Source: Fen-1298 sp963833465 (GTDB lineage Bacteria; Bacteroidota; Ignavibacteria; UBA10030). From it: a stretch of DNA of 64,000 nt. Each line of letters opens with the position of its first letter. Positions within the stretch are counted from its first letter, which is position 1. A program made the position numbers and the translations under genes. The stretch spans positions 305,157 through 369,156 of the forward strand of contig CAWHXW010000002.1 of the NCBI GenBank assembly GCA_963833465.1, read 5' to 3'. The notes under the pieces are model-generated. The model saw only the letters and a program-made list of their open reading frames with translations. It was not told where the DNA came from and ran no database searches. Shown here piece by piece: positions 35,958-45,240 of this stretch.

Positions 35958-36626
35958 TCATTTCTCCAATCCGACATTAGGAAACTCACTCAAAATTGTT
36001 TCACCAGCTATAGTAACGTCACCAATCTTCGTTCTTAAAATTACTGACAATGGTAAAAATACATCTAAACGAGAACCGAATTTGATCATGCCAAAACGTT
36101 CTCCTGCGACAACTGTATCACCGGATTTTAATGGACAAACAATTCTCCTTGCAACAAAACCCGCTATCTGTTTGAACATCACTTTCCCTTTTGCACTTTC
36201 AATTCCAACAATCATCTGTTCGTTTTTTTCCGAAGCTTTATCTTCAAATGCTGCGAAGTACTCTCCTTTTACATATCTTATATATTTTACAACTCCAGAA
36301 ATGGGATTGCGATTAACATGAACATTGAGCGGCGACATAAAAATGCTGATTTGCCAAACATCCGAATGGAAGAATTCGTTATCATATTTTTTTTTTACGA
36401 CAATAACTTTTCCGTCTGCGGGCGAAATAATTAAATTTTCGCCTTTCGGCGTTATACGTTCCGGATCACGGAAAAACATCGTTGTGAAACCAAAAATGAA
36501 AAGTGAAACCACAATAAGCGAATAACGATATGATTTCGGTTCGATAAAAAGAAGTGCCAGTAAAATGATAACAACACATACAGTGGCAATTGTAAAATAA
36601 ATATCATATCCATATTTTGTAATCAT
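35958..36626 (-). CDS. psd: Phosphatidylserine decarboxylase
   Basis: Self-cleaving pyruvoyl enzyme that turns phosphatidylserine into phosphatidylethanolamine. The cleavage site is in IKFGSRLDVFLP near 187-198, where Gly-Ser breaks to leave the pyruvoyl group on the Ser. SPADGKVIVV and FMSPLNVHVNRNP are family hallmarks, and the N-terminal two membrane helices (about 12-60) anchor it. 222 residues matches the short, archaeal-type Psd of many Bacteroidota. The gene is adjacent to pssA. Confidence 0.95.
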   Translation of the reverse strand: MITKYGYDIYFTIATVCVVIILLALLFIEPKSYRYSLIVVSLFIFGFTTMFFRDPERITPKGENLIISPADGKVIVVKKKYDNEFFHSDVWQISIFMSPLNVHVNRNPISGVVKYIRYVKGEYFAAFEDKASEKNEQMIVGIESAKGKVMFKQIAGFVARRIVCPLKSGDTVVAGERFGMIKFGSRLDVFLPLSVILRTKIGDVTIAGETILSEFPNVGLEK

Positions 36627-36633
36627 AAGATTT

Positions 36634-37215
36634 TTAGACCTGTCCTGCTGCGTGATATGAACTGCGAATTAACGGTCCCGATTCAATATGCCGAAATCCC
36701 ATTTTCATTCCTTCTTCTTTCAATATCCTAAACTCATCCGGATGCACATATCTATCAACCGGCAAGTGTTCCTTCGTCGGTTGAAGATACTGACCCAGTG
36801 TCAGAATATCGCATACTGCAGCACGTGCATCTTTCATCACATCTAAAACTTCTTCCTTCAGTTCGCCGATACCGAGCATTAATCCTGTTTTAGTCACGAA
36901 TCCTTTACGTTTTGCCCGCCTAAGCACTTCCAGCGATCGTTGATAATTTGCCTGCGGCCTTATTGTTTTGTATAACCTGGAAACGGTTTCCAAATTATGA
37001 TTTAGGATATCCGGTTTAGAAGCAAGAACGAGATCAAGGGCTTCTTCACTGCCGTTAAAATCAGGAATCAAAACCTCAATTTTACAATTCGGAATACGCT
37101 CGTGAATCAGCCGAACTGTTTCAGCAAATATTGGCGCGCCTCCATCTTTTCGCTCATCTCGGTTGACAGACGTTATAACAGCGTGCCAAATTTTCATCAA
37201 CTCAATTGCTTCCAC
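36634..37215 (-). CDS. lipA: Lipoyl synthase LipA, C-terminal part (frameshifted gene)
   Basis: Contains the main radical-SAM barrel (ITSVNRDERKDGGAPIFAETVRLI, VLIPDFNGS, PDILNHNLETV, RAKRKGFVTKTGLMLGIGE, ILTLGQYLQP) and the C-terminal RSSYHA motif that binds the auxiliary cluster. The Met at its beginning is an internal Met; true coding continues upstream in this frame with ICTRACRFCAVKTGRPEDEL, carrying the radical-SAM Cys triplet, back to about 37330. The sequence between the two entries is therefore intact code in this frame. It inserts sulfur into octanoyl groups to make lipoate, after LipB. Confidence 0.85.
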   Translation of the reverse strand: MEAIELMKIWHAVITSVNRDERKDGGAPIFAETVRLIHERIPNCKIEVLIPDFNGSEEALDLVLASKPDILNHNLETVSRLYKTIRPQANYQRSLEVLRRAKRKGFVTKTGLMLGIGELKEEVLDVMKDARAAVCDILTLGQYLQPTKEHLPVDRYVHPDEFRILKEEGMKMGFRHIESGPLIRSSYHAAGQV

Positions 37216-37228
37216 AACACGGCGGGGT

Positions 37229-37495
37229 TCATCCCAGTCTAATTCGTCTTCCGGCCGACCGGTCTTGACAGCACAGAATCTGCAAGCCCGAGTACAAATA
37301 TCGCCAAGAATTATGAAAGATGCAGTACCCTAAATTCCAGCATTCTCCCATATTCGGACAACGCGCTTCTTCGCAGACTGTATGAAGTTTATGGAAGCGC
37401 ATTATGCCGGCGAGTTTTGTATATTCCGCTCCACCAGGAATTTTCGCTTTTAGCCAATCAGGACGTTTTATATGAATTGGTTGACTTATCTGCAT
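37229..37495 (-). CDS. lipA: Lipoyl synthase LipA, N-terminal part (frameshifted gene)
   Basis: Starts IKRPDWLKAKIPGG and reaches the auxiliary-cluster motif CEEARCPNMGECWNLG, then leaves the family frame at a run of three G residues (plus-strand ccc at 37328-37330). Removing one G restores NLGTASFIILGDICTRAC. A homopolymer indel is the classic sequencing error, and a genuine loss of LipA would be hard to reconcile with the intact lipB and lpdA next door, so I think the gene is functional in the cell. Stop and start coordinates of this entry are those of the broken frame. Confidence 0.85.
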   Translation of the reverse strand: MQISQPIHIKRPDWLKAKIPGGAEYTKLAGIMRFHKLHTVCEEARCPNMGECWNLGYCIFHNSWRYLYSGLQILCCQDRSAGRRIRLG

Positions 37496-37506
37496 TTCAA
37501 ATTCTT

Positions 37507-38247
37507 CTAATTAGCATTTAATGCTGCTGCAGTAACTTCTTTTTTAGTTTGTGATTGAATAATGAGATGTTCTATAATTGAGTTCAATTCATTTTTTTCC
37601 ACCCACTTTACTTGCATGTCGAACATTTTCACAAACGAATCGGCTATTACTTTATTAACGGCATTGAGGGGTAATTCACAACCCAGAATTCTCTGCATCG
37701 ATGTCACGCCTTTGTGAAAAATTCCGCATGGAATAATTCTATCAAACTTAGTCAAATCAGTATTAACATTTAATGCAAATCCATGCATCGTTACCCAGTG
37801 GCTCACTTTCACGCCAATTGCAGCTATCTTTTCTTCATTGACCCACACACCGGTCATGTCCTTCTCGCGTCCTGCTAAAATTCCAAAAGCTGCCGACGCA
37901 CGAATAATTATTTCTTCTATGCTTCGCAAATAACGGTGAATATCCAAAAAGTAATTATTGAGATCGATTATTGGGTAGCCGACGATTTGTCCGGGACCAT
38001 GATAAGTAATATCACCGCCGCGGTCGACGCGAAAAACTTCTATGCCCGATTGCTTTAATTCTTTTTCTGAGGCAAGCAAATGATTATCGTCAGTTGATTT
38101 GCCAAGAGTGTAGACATGTTCATGTTCGGTAAGAAGCAGTATATCTTGAATGGAGCCCGATGCCCGTAACATCCATATTTTTTGTTGAAGCTTCCATGCA
38201 TCTGAATATCGTGTACGGCCAAGGTCAGAAACGAGAAGAGGAATCAA
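37507..38247 (-). CDS. lipB: Lipoyl(octanoyl) transferase
   Basis: Moves octanoyl groups from acyl carrier protein to lipoyl domains. Signatures are DRGGDITYHGPGQIVGYPI near 84-102, the Lys in AIGVKVSHWVTMHG near 143, and the catalytic Cys in IIPCGIFHKGVTS near 169. 246 residues is normal; the Leu-rich C-terminal 40 residues vary among species. It sits 11 bases after lipA and 18 bases downstream of lpdA, an operon for lipoate-dependent enzymes. Confidence 0.95.
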   Translation of the reverse strand: MIPLLVSDLGRTRYSDAWKLQQKIWMLRASGSIQDILLLTEHEHVYTLGKSTDDNHLLASEKELKQSGIEVFRVDRGGDITYHGPGQIVGYPIIDLNNYFLDIHRYLRSIEEIIIRASAAFGILAGREKDMTGVWVNEEKIAAIGVKVSHWVTMHGFALNVNTDLTKFDRIIPCGIFHKGVTSMQRILGCELPLNAVNKVIADSFVKMFDMQVKWVEKNELNSIIEHLIIQSQTKKEVTAAALNAN

Positions 38248-38265
38248 AATAATTCTCTTATAATT

Positions 38266-39660
38266 TTATATGTTAATAGCGACATCAAAAGCTTGTCCTG
38301 CGGCTTCCATAATCGCTTCCGACAATGTCGGATGAGAGTGAATCGTGTTATGCAGTTCTTCCCATGTCGTTTCAAGCGCTTTTGCAATCCCAAGTTCTGC
38401 AATTATTTCTGTTGCTTCTGCACCAATTATGTGCGCTCCGAGCAGTTCACCAAATTTTTCATCAAAAACTAATTTTACAATCCCTTCTGTTTCGCCAATC
38501 GCCATTGCTTTGCCGAGAGGACGAAATGGGTAACGCCCAACTCTTACTTTATATCCTTTTGCGACTGCCGCATCTTCTGTCAATCCTACACTTGCAACTT
38601 GCGGCTGGCAATATGTGCAGCTTGGAATATTCGTTCTATCAAAACCTTTTTTTGATTTTCCAGCAATATGCTCGACCGAGACAATTCCTTCGTGTGAAGC
38701 AACATGTGCAAGCAATGGCGGTCCAGCAACATCACCGATTGCATAGATACAATCAATATTCGTTTTTCCAAACTCATTTACTGCAATAAATCCATGTTCT
38801 AAATTAATGCCGAGTGATTCCAACCCAAGATTTTCCACATTTGCTTGAACACCGACAGCCATCAACGCTATTTCTGCGGAGATGTCCCTTTTTCCATCCT
38901 TATCTGAAATTGTCACAGTAACAATGTCACTAATTTTCACTCCCTCAACCTTTGTGCCTGTTAGAATTTCAATGCCAGACTTCTTCAAGCTTGCTTCAAG
39001 AATTTTTGTAATCTCTTTATCTTCTATTGGAAGAATAGATGGAAGCATTTCAATAACAGTCACACTTGTGCCAAAGGAATTATAGAAGTACGCGAATTCT
39101 ATGCCTATTGCACCGCCGCCAATAATAATCATCGATTTAGGTTGTTCCGTCAATGTCATAGCTTCGGAACTTGTAATAACCTTTTTTCTATCGAATGTAA
39201 TACCTGGAATTGAACGCGGTCTGCCGCCAGTCGCAATAACAATATTTTTTGTTCTGATACTATCAGTTACTTTATTTTCTTTTACGATTTCGATTGAATT
39301 TCTTCCAGTAAGTTTCGCAGTGCCAGAAATAATTTCAATTTTATTCTTCTTCATTAAATATTCGACGCCTTTAGACACACGGTCTGCTATACTGCGGCTT
39401 CGCGCAATGATTTTAGAAAATTCGTAAGACAACCCTTTATGAGTTATGCCATATTCTTGCGATTTCTTAAATGCATTATAAAGTTCGGCGCTTTTAAGCA
39501 ATGCTTTCGATGGAATACATCCCCAGTTTAGGCAAACGCCTCCGAGCTTTTCACGCTCAATTAAACCGACCTTCATATCTAATTGTGCCGCACGAATTGC
39601 AGCAGTATATCCGCCAGGACCGCCGCCAACGATCACTACATCGTATTGTAGTTCTTCCAT
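38266..39660 (-). CDS. lpdA: Dihydrolipoyl dehydrogenase
   Basis: FAD enzyme that reoxidises dihydrolipoyl groups, passing electrons to NAD. The FAD motif GGGPGGYTAA is near 13-22, the redox-active disulfide is in GGVCLNWGCIPSKAL near 41-55, the NAD motif is GGGAIGIEFA near 180, and the C-terminal catalytic base is the His in HSHPTLSEA. About 464 residues. The ATG at 39660 (MEELQYDVV) has a GAAAGA site; a TTG at 39678 would add six residues. It is the first gene of the lpdA-lipB-lipA-psd-pssA run. Confidence 0.96.
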   Translation of the reverse strand: MEELQYDVVIVGGGPGGYTAAIRAAQLDMKVGLIEREKLGGVCLNWGCIPSKALLKSAELYNAFKKSQEYGITHKGLSYEFSKIIARSRSIADRVSKGVEYLMKKNKIEIISGTAKLTGRNSIEIVKENKVTDSIRTKNIVIATGGRPRSIPGITFDRKKVITSSEAMTLTEQPKSMIIIGGGAIGIEFAYFYNSFGTSVTVIEMLPSILPIEDKEITKILEASLKKSGIEILTGTKVEGVKISDIVTVTISDKDGKRDISAEIALMAVGVQANVENLGLESLGINLEHGFIAVNEFGKTNIDCIYAIGDVAGPPLLAHVASHEGIVSVEHIAGKSKKGFDRTNIPSCTYCQPQVASVGLTEDAAVAKGYKVRVGRYPFRPLGKAMAIGETEGIVKLVFDEKFGELLGAHIIGAEATEIIAELGIAKALETTWEELHNTIHSHPTLSEAIMEAAGQAFDVAINI

Positions 39661-39994
39661 AGCATATCTTTCAAACAAAAAGTTTTAACTTTTATTAATA
39701 ATATAGCCAGAAGTGTGACCAAAGGCAAAACAGCTAATTAGGCCGCTTAATGCATTCACGTTATATCAGACTACAAATAGCAATATCTAAATTCCCATTC
39801 ATTGAATATCATTTTTACTTCTATCAATATTTTTGACTCGCTGATCGCAAATAGATACTCTTTTGCAACTATCAAATTTCTATCAAAGGAAATTAAATTT
39901 TCGTTGTAAAAATTGATTATTTATTTCTTATAATATATTTTTAGTTTTACGATTGATTCTGTTTTACTTTTCAGGTATGTTAAAATAAAAGCAG
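39661..39994. other. Divergent promoter region between lpdA and smpB
   Basis: About 330 AT-rich bases between divergent genes, so it should hold promoters for both directions. The only decent match I see is the plus-strand pair listed next. There is no coding frame or clear hairpin. Confidence 0.55.
39904..39934 (+). promoter_or_regulatory. Possible sigma-70-like promoter for smpB-tyrS
   Basis: TTGTAA (39904-39909) and a perfect TATAAT (39929-39934) are 19 bases apart, about 60 bases before the smpB start. The spacing is longer than ideal and AT-rich sequence makes chance matches common. Confidence 0.4.
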
Positions 39995-40456
39995 ATGTCT
40001 GAAGAATCACAGCGTATTTCCATTAGCAACCGCAAAGTGCGGCATGAATATTTTATTCTCGAAGGGTTAGAAGCCGGTATTGTTCTCACCGGCACAGAAG
40101 TTAAATCGCTTCGCAAGGGCAATGCAAATCTTCAGGATAGTTATGCTGAACTGCGAAGCGGTGAAGTTTGGTTAGAAGGAATGCACATAAGTCCTTACGA
40201 TCAAGGCAATATTAACAATCATGAGCCGCGTCGCAAACGAAAGCTCCTTTTACAAAGAAAGCAAATCCACAAGCTCATTGGCAGGATGAAGGAAAAAGGA
40301 TTGACGCTAGTACCATTGTCAGTATATTTTAAAGGACCATACGCAAAAATCGAACTTGGCTTAGCGCGCGGAAAAAAGAGTTTTGATAAGCGGGAGGCAA
40401 TTGCTAAACGCGATGCGGAACGTGATATTGCAAGAGCGAGAAGGGATAGAACTTAA
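39995..40456 (+). CDS. smpB: SsrA-binding protein
   Basis: Binds tmRNA and brings it to stalled ribosomes. The sequence covers the whole family: ISNRKVRHEYFILEGLEAGIVLTGTEVKSLRKG near 9-41, LEGMHISPYDQGN, and the C-terminal helix GKKSFDKREAIAKRDAERDI. 153 residues is standard. It lies 3 bases before tyrS, so the two are co-transcribed. The tmRNA gene itself is not visible here. Confidence 0.97.
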   Translation: MSEESQRISISNRKVRHEYFILEGLEAGIVLTGTEVKSLRKGNANLQDSYAELRSGEVWLEGMHISPYDQGNINNHEPRRKRKLLLQRKQIHKLIGRMKEKGLTLVPLSVYFKGPYAKIELGLARGKKSFDKREAIAKRDAERDIARARRDRT

Positions 40457-40458
40457 AA

Positions 40459-41664
40459 TTGTTTCCTACTATTAATGAACAAATGGATGTCATTAAGCGC
40501 GGTGCTTCGGAAATTATTCCTGAAGAAGACCTCGTTAAAAAGCTTGAACATTCAATTAAAACAAATAAACCGCTTAATATTAAACTTGGCTGCGACCCAA
40601 GCCGTCCAGATTTACATTTAGGTCATTCGGTAGTTCTCAGAAAATTACGGCAATTTCAAGATCTCGGCCATATTGCAATTCTTATCATCGGCGACTTTAC
40701 CGGAATGATTGGTGATCCTTCGGGGAAGAGCAAAACGCGTCCTTCGTTGACGCTTGAAGAAACGCATCGTAACGGGCAATCATATTTCGAGCAAGCAGAA
40801 AAAATACTTTCTGCAAATAGAATATCGATGCAATATAATTCCGATTGGCTTAATAAAATGAGTTTTGCAGAGGTAATTCGACTTGCCAGTAAATATACTG
40901 TAGCGCGAATGTTAGAACGGGATGATTTTACAATCCGCTACAAAGCAGGCGAACCGATTAGCGTCCATGAATTTTTGTACCCTCTTGCACAAGCGATGGA
41001 TTCAGTTGCTATTCATTCAGATGTTGAACTTGGCGGGACAGATCAAAAATTTAATCTTTTAGTAGGTAGAGATATTCAGCGCGAATATAATCAAGAGCCG
41101 CAAGTCATTTTAACAATGCCGATCCTCGCCGGAACTGACGGTGTCGAAAAAATGAGCAAATCGTTAGATAATTATATCGGCATTAGCGATTCGCCAAAAG
41201 AAATTTTTGGCAAGTCGCTCAGCATTCCTGACAAATTGATCTATCAGTATTTTGAACTGGCAACCGATGTTTCTAAAGAAGAATTAGCTAACGTAAAATC
41301 TTCTCTTGAAAATGTTAGAACCAATCCCCGGGACGTAAAGCGGTATCTTGGACGAACGCTTGTGCGGATGTATCATTCTCAAACTTCAGCAGATGATGCG
41401 GAAAAAGAATTCAATAAAATATTTATTCAGAAAAGCATTCCTGATAATATTGAAGAGTTCAAAAGAAGCAAATCAATAAATATTATTACTTTACTTACCG
41501 ACACAAAACTTGCCTCCTCAAAGGGCGAAGCACGGCGGCTTATTGATCAAGGCGGAGTCAGTATTGATGACAAACGAGTAACTGATCCCAATTTGCCTTT
41601 GCCGGATAAAGACGAATTTATCCTTAAGGTCGGAAAGCGGCGTTTTCTAAAAGTTAAGCGATAA
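40459..41664 (+). CDS. tyrS: Tyrosyl-tRNA synthetase
   Basis: Class I synthetase charging tRNA-Tyr. The HIGH-type motif is DLHLGHSVVLRKL near 50 and the KMSKS motif is VEKMSKSLDN near 229; the C-terminal S4-like RNA-binding domain (LASSKGEARRLIDQGGVSIDD) is complete. 401 residues matches the TyrZ-like or long bacterial form. The start is TTG at 40459, with AAGGGA about 12 bases upstream; the next Met is 8 codons in and would drop the conserved FPTINEQ start. It overlaps almost directly with smpB. Confidence 0.95.
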   Translation: MFPTINEQMDVIKRGASEIIPEEDLVKKLEHSIKTNKPLNIKLGCDPSRPDLHLGHSVVLRKLRQFQDLGHIAILIIGDFTGMIGDPSGKSKTRPSLTLEETHRNGQSYFEQAEKILSANRISMQYNSDWLNKMSFAEVIRLASKYTVARMLERDDFTIRYKAGEPISVHEFLYPLAQAMDSVAIHSDVELGGTDQKFNLLVGRDIQREYNQEPQVILTMPILAGTDGVEKMSKSLDNYIGISDSPKEIFGKSLSIPDKLIYQYFELATDVSKEELANVKSSLENVRTNPRDVKRYLGRTLVRMYHSQTSADDAEKEFNKIFIQKSIPDNIEEFKRSKSINIITLLTDTKLASSKGEARRLIDQGGVSIDDKRVTDPNLPLPDKDEFILKVGKRRFLKVKR

Positions 41665-41692
41665 TTAATCATCATTATTTGGAGAAAATAAA

Positions 41693-42238
41693 TTGTTCAC
41701 TCCCACAAAAGTTTTTTTTACCAAAGGCGTCGGACGCCACAGAGATTATTTGCAATCTTTTGAATTGGCTTTGCGCGATGCAGGAATAGAAATCTGCAAT
41801 CTTGTTACTGTTTCCAGCATATATCCACCAGGTTGTAAGCGCATTCCGAAAGATGAAGGCATCAAGCAGCTAAGCGCCGGTCAAATTACATTTTGTGTGA
41901 TGGCACGAAACGCAACAAATGAACCCAATCGTCTAATAGCTGCTTCTATTGGCGTTGCACAGCCGGCAGATGATTCGGTCTATGGATATCTTTCAGAGCA
42001 TCATCCTTTTGGTGAAACCGACGAACGCGCCGGAGAATATGCAGAAGACCTTGCGGCTTCAATGCTTGCTACAACGCTTGGAGTTCAGTTCGATCCTAAT
42101 ACAGAATGGGATGAACGAGAAAAAATATTTAAAATGTCAGGTAAAATTGTTCGTACGTTCAACGTAACGCAGTCTGCTGAAGGTGATAAAAATGGTTTAT
42201 GGACTTCGGTAGTTGCAGCGGCAATGCTGCTTCCATAG
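41693..42238 (+). CDS. Pyruvoyl-dependent arginine decarboxylase
   Basis: Makes agmatine from arginine, the first step of polyamine synthesis in this group. The self-cleaving segment is in TVSSIYPPGCKRI near 43-56, where the second Ser becomes the pyruvoyl group, and YGYLSEHHPFGETDERAG is a family hallmark. 181 residues is typical of the PvlArgDC family. The start is TTG at 41693, with GGAG exactly 8 bases upstream. It follows tyrS by 28 bases. Confidence 0.94.
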   Translation: MFTPTKVFFTKGVGRHRDYLQSFELALRDAGIEICNLVTVSSIYPPGCKRIPKDEGIKQLSAGQITFCVMARNATNEPNRLIAASIGVAQPADDSVYGYLSEHHPFGETDERAGEYAEDLAASMLATTLGVQFDPNTEWDEREKIFKMSGKIVRTFNVTQSAEGDKNGLWTSVVAAAMLLP

Positions 42239-42764
42239 CTTGCTGCTGTAATTTATCATAATTTTTTTGAAAGGCAGTTTCCTTTTTATAAGTCGATCTA
42301 TTTTAAATATTTTTGCTTTTAACTAGTTCACTTAATGATATCTTCATTCCTCATCGAGTTTTTACATCCCATCATTCTCGAACACTTTAATTTTCAATCT
42401 TCCCAGTTTATGAAAGTGTAAAATAAAGGTTTAATAAATAGGGATAACTTAGTTTCCACCATTTTCCTCTTTTTATCTACAGAAATGTAAGCATAATAGA
42501 CTTCAAATAAGGTGGTTTATCTATAATCAATTTTATTAATTTGGACACGGAAAGCAAATAGCAGGAAATTGATTTGTGTTTTTTTTAGTTCATTATGATT
42601 ATTCTTGTGAACAGTCTAACTGAAGTTTTACTATATTATGGCTGTATGAATTATGGCACGGGAATTGAATTTTACTAATAATAGTAGATTAAATCGAATA
42701 TAATTATATATCAAAATTTTAGGCGATGTATGATTTCTATTAAAGACACTACGTGGAGAAAAAA
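42239..42764. other. Gene-free AT-rich region
   Basis: 526 bases between the arginine decarboxylase and the exported Tyr/Trp-rich protein. No coding frame, conserved RNA or long repeat was seen; a short AAAGG/CCTTT hairpin with trailing T residues at about 42270-42290 may end the smpB-tyrS-decarboxylase transcript. It must also hold the next gene's promoter. Confidence 0.5.
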
Positions 42765-44984
42765 ATGAAATACTTAATGGTTGTGTTTATAATTTGCTTT
42801 ACAATGTCGCTCTATGCAGATGACTGGCCGCGTGAAGTCCTGAGCACAGAGGGTACAATTACCATGTATCAACCTCAGATCGAATCATACTCTGGAGATT
42901 TTTTGAAAGCACGAGCCGCAGTTTCCATTACGCCAACCGATAAAGATGAACCTGTGTTTGGGGCAATTTGGATAACGTGCAGAGTCCTAACTGATCGCCC
43001 TACACGAACAGTAAAGCTCGAAGAAATGGAAGTGCGAAGAATTAGATTTCCGGCTAGTACCGATGCAGATACAGCAAAAATTGCCGCAGCATTGGAAGAA
43101 GTGATACCACGTTCTGATCTGACTTTTTCGCTCGATCTGCTTCTCGAAAGTATTTCACTATCACAGAAAGAAAAGGAAAATACACGCGAACTCGAAATAA
43201 AACCTCCAAAAATAATCTTTATGGAACATCCCGCAGTACTCGTTAGAATCGACGGCGACCCGATTCTCGCAAACATCGAGGGAACATCGCTAAAGCGTGT
43301 CGTTAATACTCCCTATTTTTTAGTCCAAGATATTTCTTCAGGTAAATTCTTTCTACGCGGAGGCGATATATGGTTCAGTGCAAGGAAAATAAATGGGCAG
43401 TGGAATCAAATTACAAACCCTCCGAATTCTGTTGTTGATCTTTCCGACAAAATGAAATCCGATGATGAATCTTACGAAGATTCAACTGCAAATGATATTG
43501 TATCAAAAACTGGAAAAGTACCTGAGATTGTAGTGAGCACAGAACCGACAGAATTGATAGCAACCGATGGACCTGTACAATTTGTACCGATTCAAGAAAC
43601 CGAACTTCTTTATGCAAGCAATACTCCAAGCCGTCTTTTTCTTGAGATTAAAACGCAACAGCGCTTCATTCTTATTTCAGGAAGATGGTACACTGCAACA
43701 TCTGCAAATGGTCCATGGGTGTTTATAGCATCAGAAAAACTTCCGGAAGATTTTAAGAAAATTCCTCCCGGCTCAGAGTGCGACGATGTGCTTGCCTGTG
43801 TTGCTGGAACAATACCGGCAAAAGAAGCTGTCTATGATACACAGATACCACAAATGGCAGAAGTGGATCGCGCGCAAGCGACAACCCAGGTAGAATATGA
43901 TGGAGAACCGCAATTTGAACCAATTGAGAATACAGGAATGGATTATGCAGTAAATACATCTACGGCAGTGATTCGCGTTGATGGGCGGTATTACGATTGC
44001 GATGAAGGAATATGGTTTGAAAGTGCGTCTCCATTCGGTCCTTGGATGGTTTGCATCGATGTCCCTGAAGTCATTTATACAATTCCTTCTCGATATCCCG
44101 TGTATAATGTACGTTACGTTCGTGTTTACTATCACACTGCCGATTTTGTGTATGTCGGATACACTGCCGGTTATACAGAATGTTTCGTCTACGGCAGAAC
44201 AGTAGTATACGGCACAGGATATAATTATCATCCTTGGTACAGACACAATTATTACGCACGACCTTGGACATGGGGATTCAACATTTACTATAATCCTTGG
44301 ACTGGTTGGTCATTCGGCACTGGCTGGGGACAATCGCACGGGTGGTTTGTACGCCATCCAAACGATAATTACACAGGATGGTGGGGACCGGCAGATTATC
44401 GCCCAATCTATCATCCTCCTGCAAAGCCGATTTATCGTGATGGATATCATCCTGCATATCAAGAAATAAAATCAAGCTCACCAGCTGTGAGAATATCGAA
44501 CGATATAAGACGGACTACTGGTGTAAACCGTTCTGCAACTCTTTATGATAATAGGTCATCTGGAGTAAGACGTCCAATTGCGATTTCGACTCCAAGTCCA
44601 CAAATTAAAACGAAGACAACTTCTCCAGAACTACGTCAGCCAGAAACTCGTACTTCCAAACCAGCTGCTCCTATAGTTTCGCAGCCTGAGCCACGACCTA
44701 TTCCAAGTGTCGAAGCGCCGCAAATAATAACTCGTTCATCAACAAGAGAAAATAATGTATATGCGGCTCCGAATGGCAACATTATGCGCAGCACTCCTCA
44801 GGGTTGGCAGCAACGTGAAAAGAATACATGGAAAAATGCTGACGAGACACCAGCAAAACAAGAAATAGTGCATGATAGTGAAGTGCGTCAACGTGCAGCA
44901 GAACGTTCATCAAGTCCTAGGCAAACCTTTACACCTTCACCTGTACCAAGGCGCAGCTCGGATGATAAAGATAAAAAGCATTGA
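42765..44984 (+). CDS. Exported Tyr/Trp/Gly-rich protein (carbohydrate-binding family V/XII-like)
   Basis: 739 residues with a signal peptide (MKYLMVVFIICFTMSLYA, cleavage after about residue 18). I chose the ATG at 42765 because GGAG is 6 bases upstream; a GTG at 42753 lies before the ribosome-binding site. The middle (about 170-480) repeats a unit seen as NTPYFLVQDISSGKFFLRGGDIWF, then ASNTPSRLFLEI...GRWYTA and AVNTSTAVIRVDGRYYDC, each followed by a GPW segment. The region near 485-560 is very rich in Tyr, Trp and Gly (YHPWYRHNYYARPWTWGF, NPWTGWSFGTGWG), and the last 170 residues are Pro/Ser/Arg-rich and probably disordered. Sugar or cell-wall binding is inferred from composition only. Confidence 0.7.
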   Translation: MKYLMVVFIICFTMSLYADDWPREVLSTEGTITMYQPQIESYSGDFLKARAAVSITPTDKDEPVFGAIWITCRVLTDRPTRTVKLEEMEVRRIRFPASTDADTAKIAAALEEVIPRSDLTFSLDLLLESISLSQKEKENTRELEIKPPKIIFMEHPAVLVRIDGDPILANIEGTSLKRVVNTPYFLVQDISSGKFFLRGGDIWFSARKINGQWNQITNPPNSVVDLSDKMKSDDESYEDSTANDIVSKTGKVPEIVVSTEPTELIATDGPVQFVPIQETELLYASNTPSRLFLEIKTQQRFILISGRWYTATSANGPWVFIASEKLPEDFKKIPPGSECDDVLACVAGTIPAKEAVYDTQIPQMAEVDRAQATTQVEYDGEPQFEPIENTGMDYAVNTSTAVIRVDGRYYDCDEGIWFESASPFGPWMVCIDVPEVIYTIPSRYPVYNVRYVRVYYHTADFVYVGYTAGYTECFVYGRTVVYGTGYNYHPWYRHNYYARPWTWGFNIYYNPWTGWSFGTGWGQSHGWFVRHPNDNYTGWWGPADYRPIYHPPAKPIYRDGYHPAYQEIKSSSPAVRISNDIRRTTGVNRSATLYDNRSSGVRRPIAISTPSPQIKTKTTSPELRQPETRTSKPAAPIVSQPEPRPIPSVEAPQIITRSSTRENNVYAAPNGNIMRSTPQGWQQREKNTWKNADETPAKQEIVHDSEVRQRAAERSSSPRQTFTPSPVPRRSSDDKDKKH

Positions 44985-45240
44985 GATAAGAAAGCTGATA
45001 GTGAAAGGTAATGAAACGTAGATTCCCACTATAATAATTTAAAAATGAACCGTTGCCTTTCACTTAAGAAAAATTCAATTACTATTTAATATTGATTATC
45101 AGTAAAGTGCTTAAAAGTAGAACTGAATTGAAAATTTTAAATAATTTTAGAATTACATCTGGTACTACTTTTATTGTGCACTAATAAACATAAGAGAATT
45201 TTTATATTATAAAACCATAACTCAATATGATGGGATATAA

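Noticed and set aside
44999..45063. Long-loop inverted repeat between convergent genes
   Set aside because: agtgaaagg and cctttcact pair, but the ~45-base loop and absence of a T run make it a poor terminator; possibly chance in AT-rich sequence.
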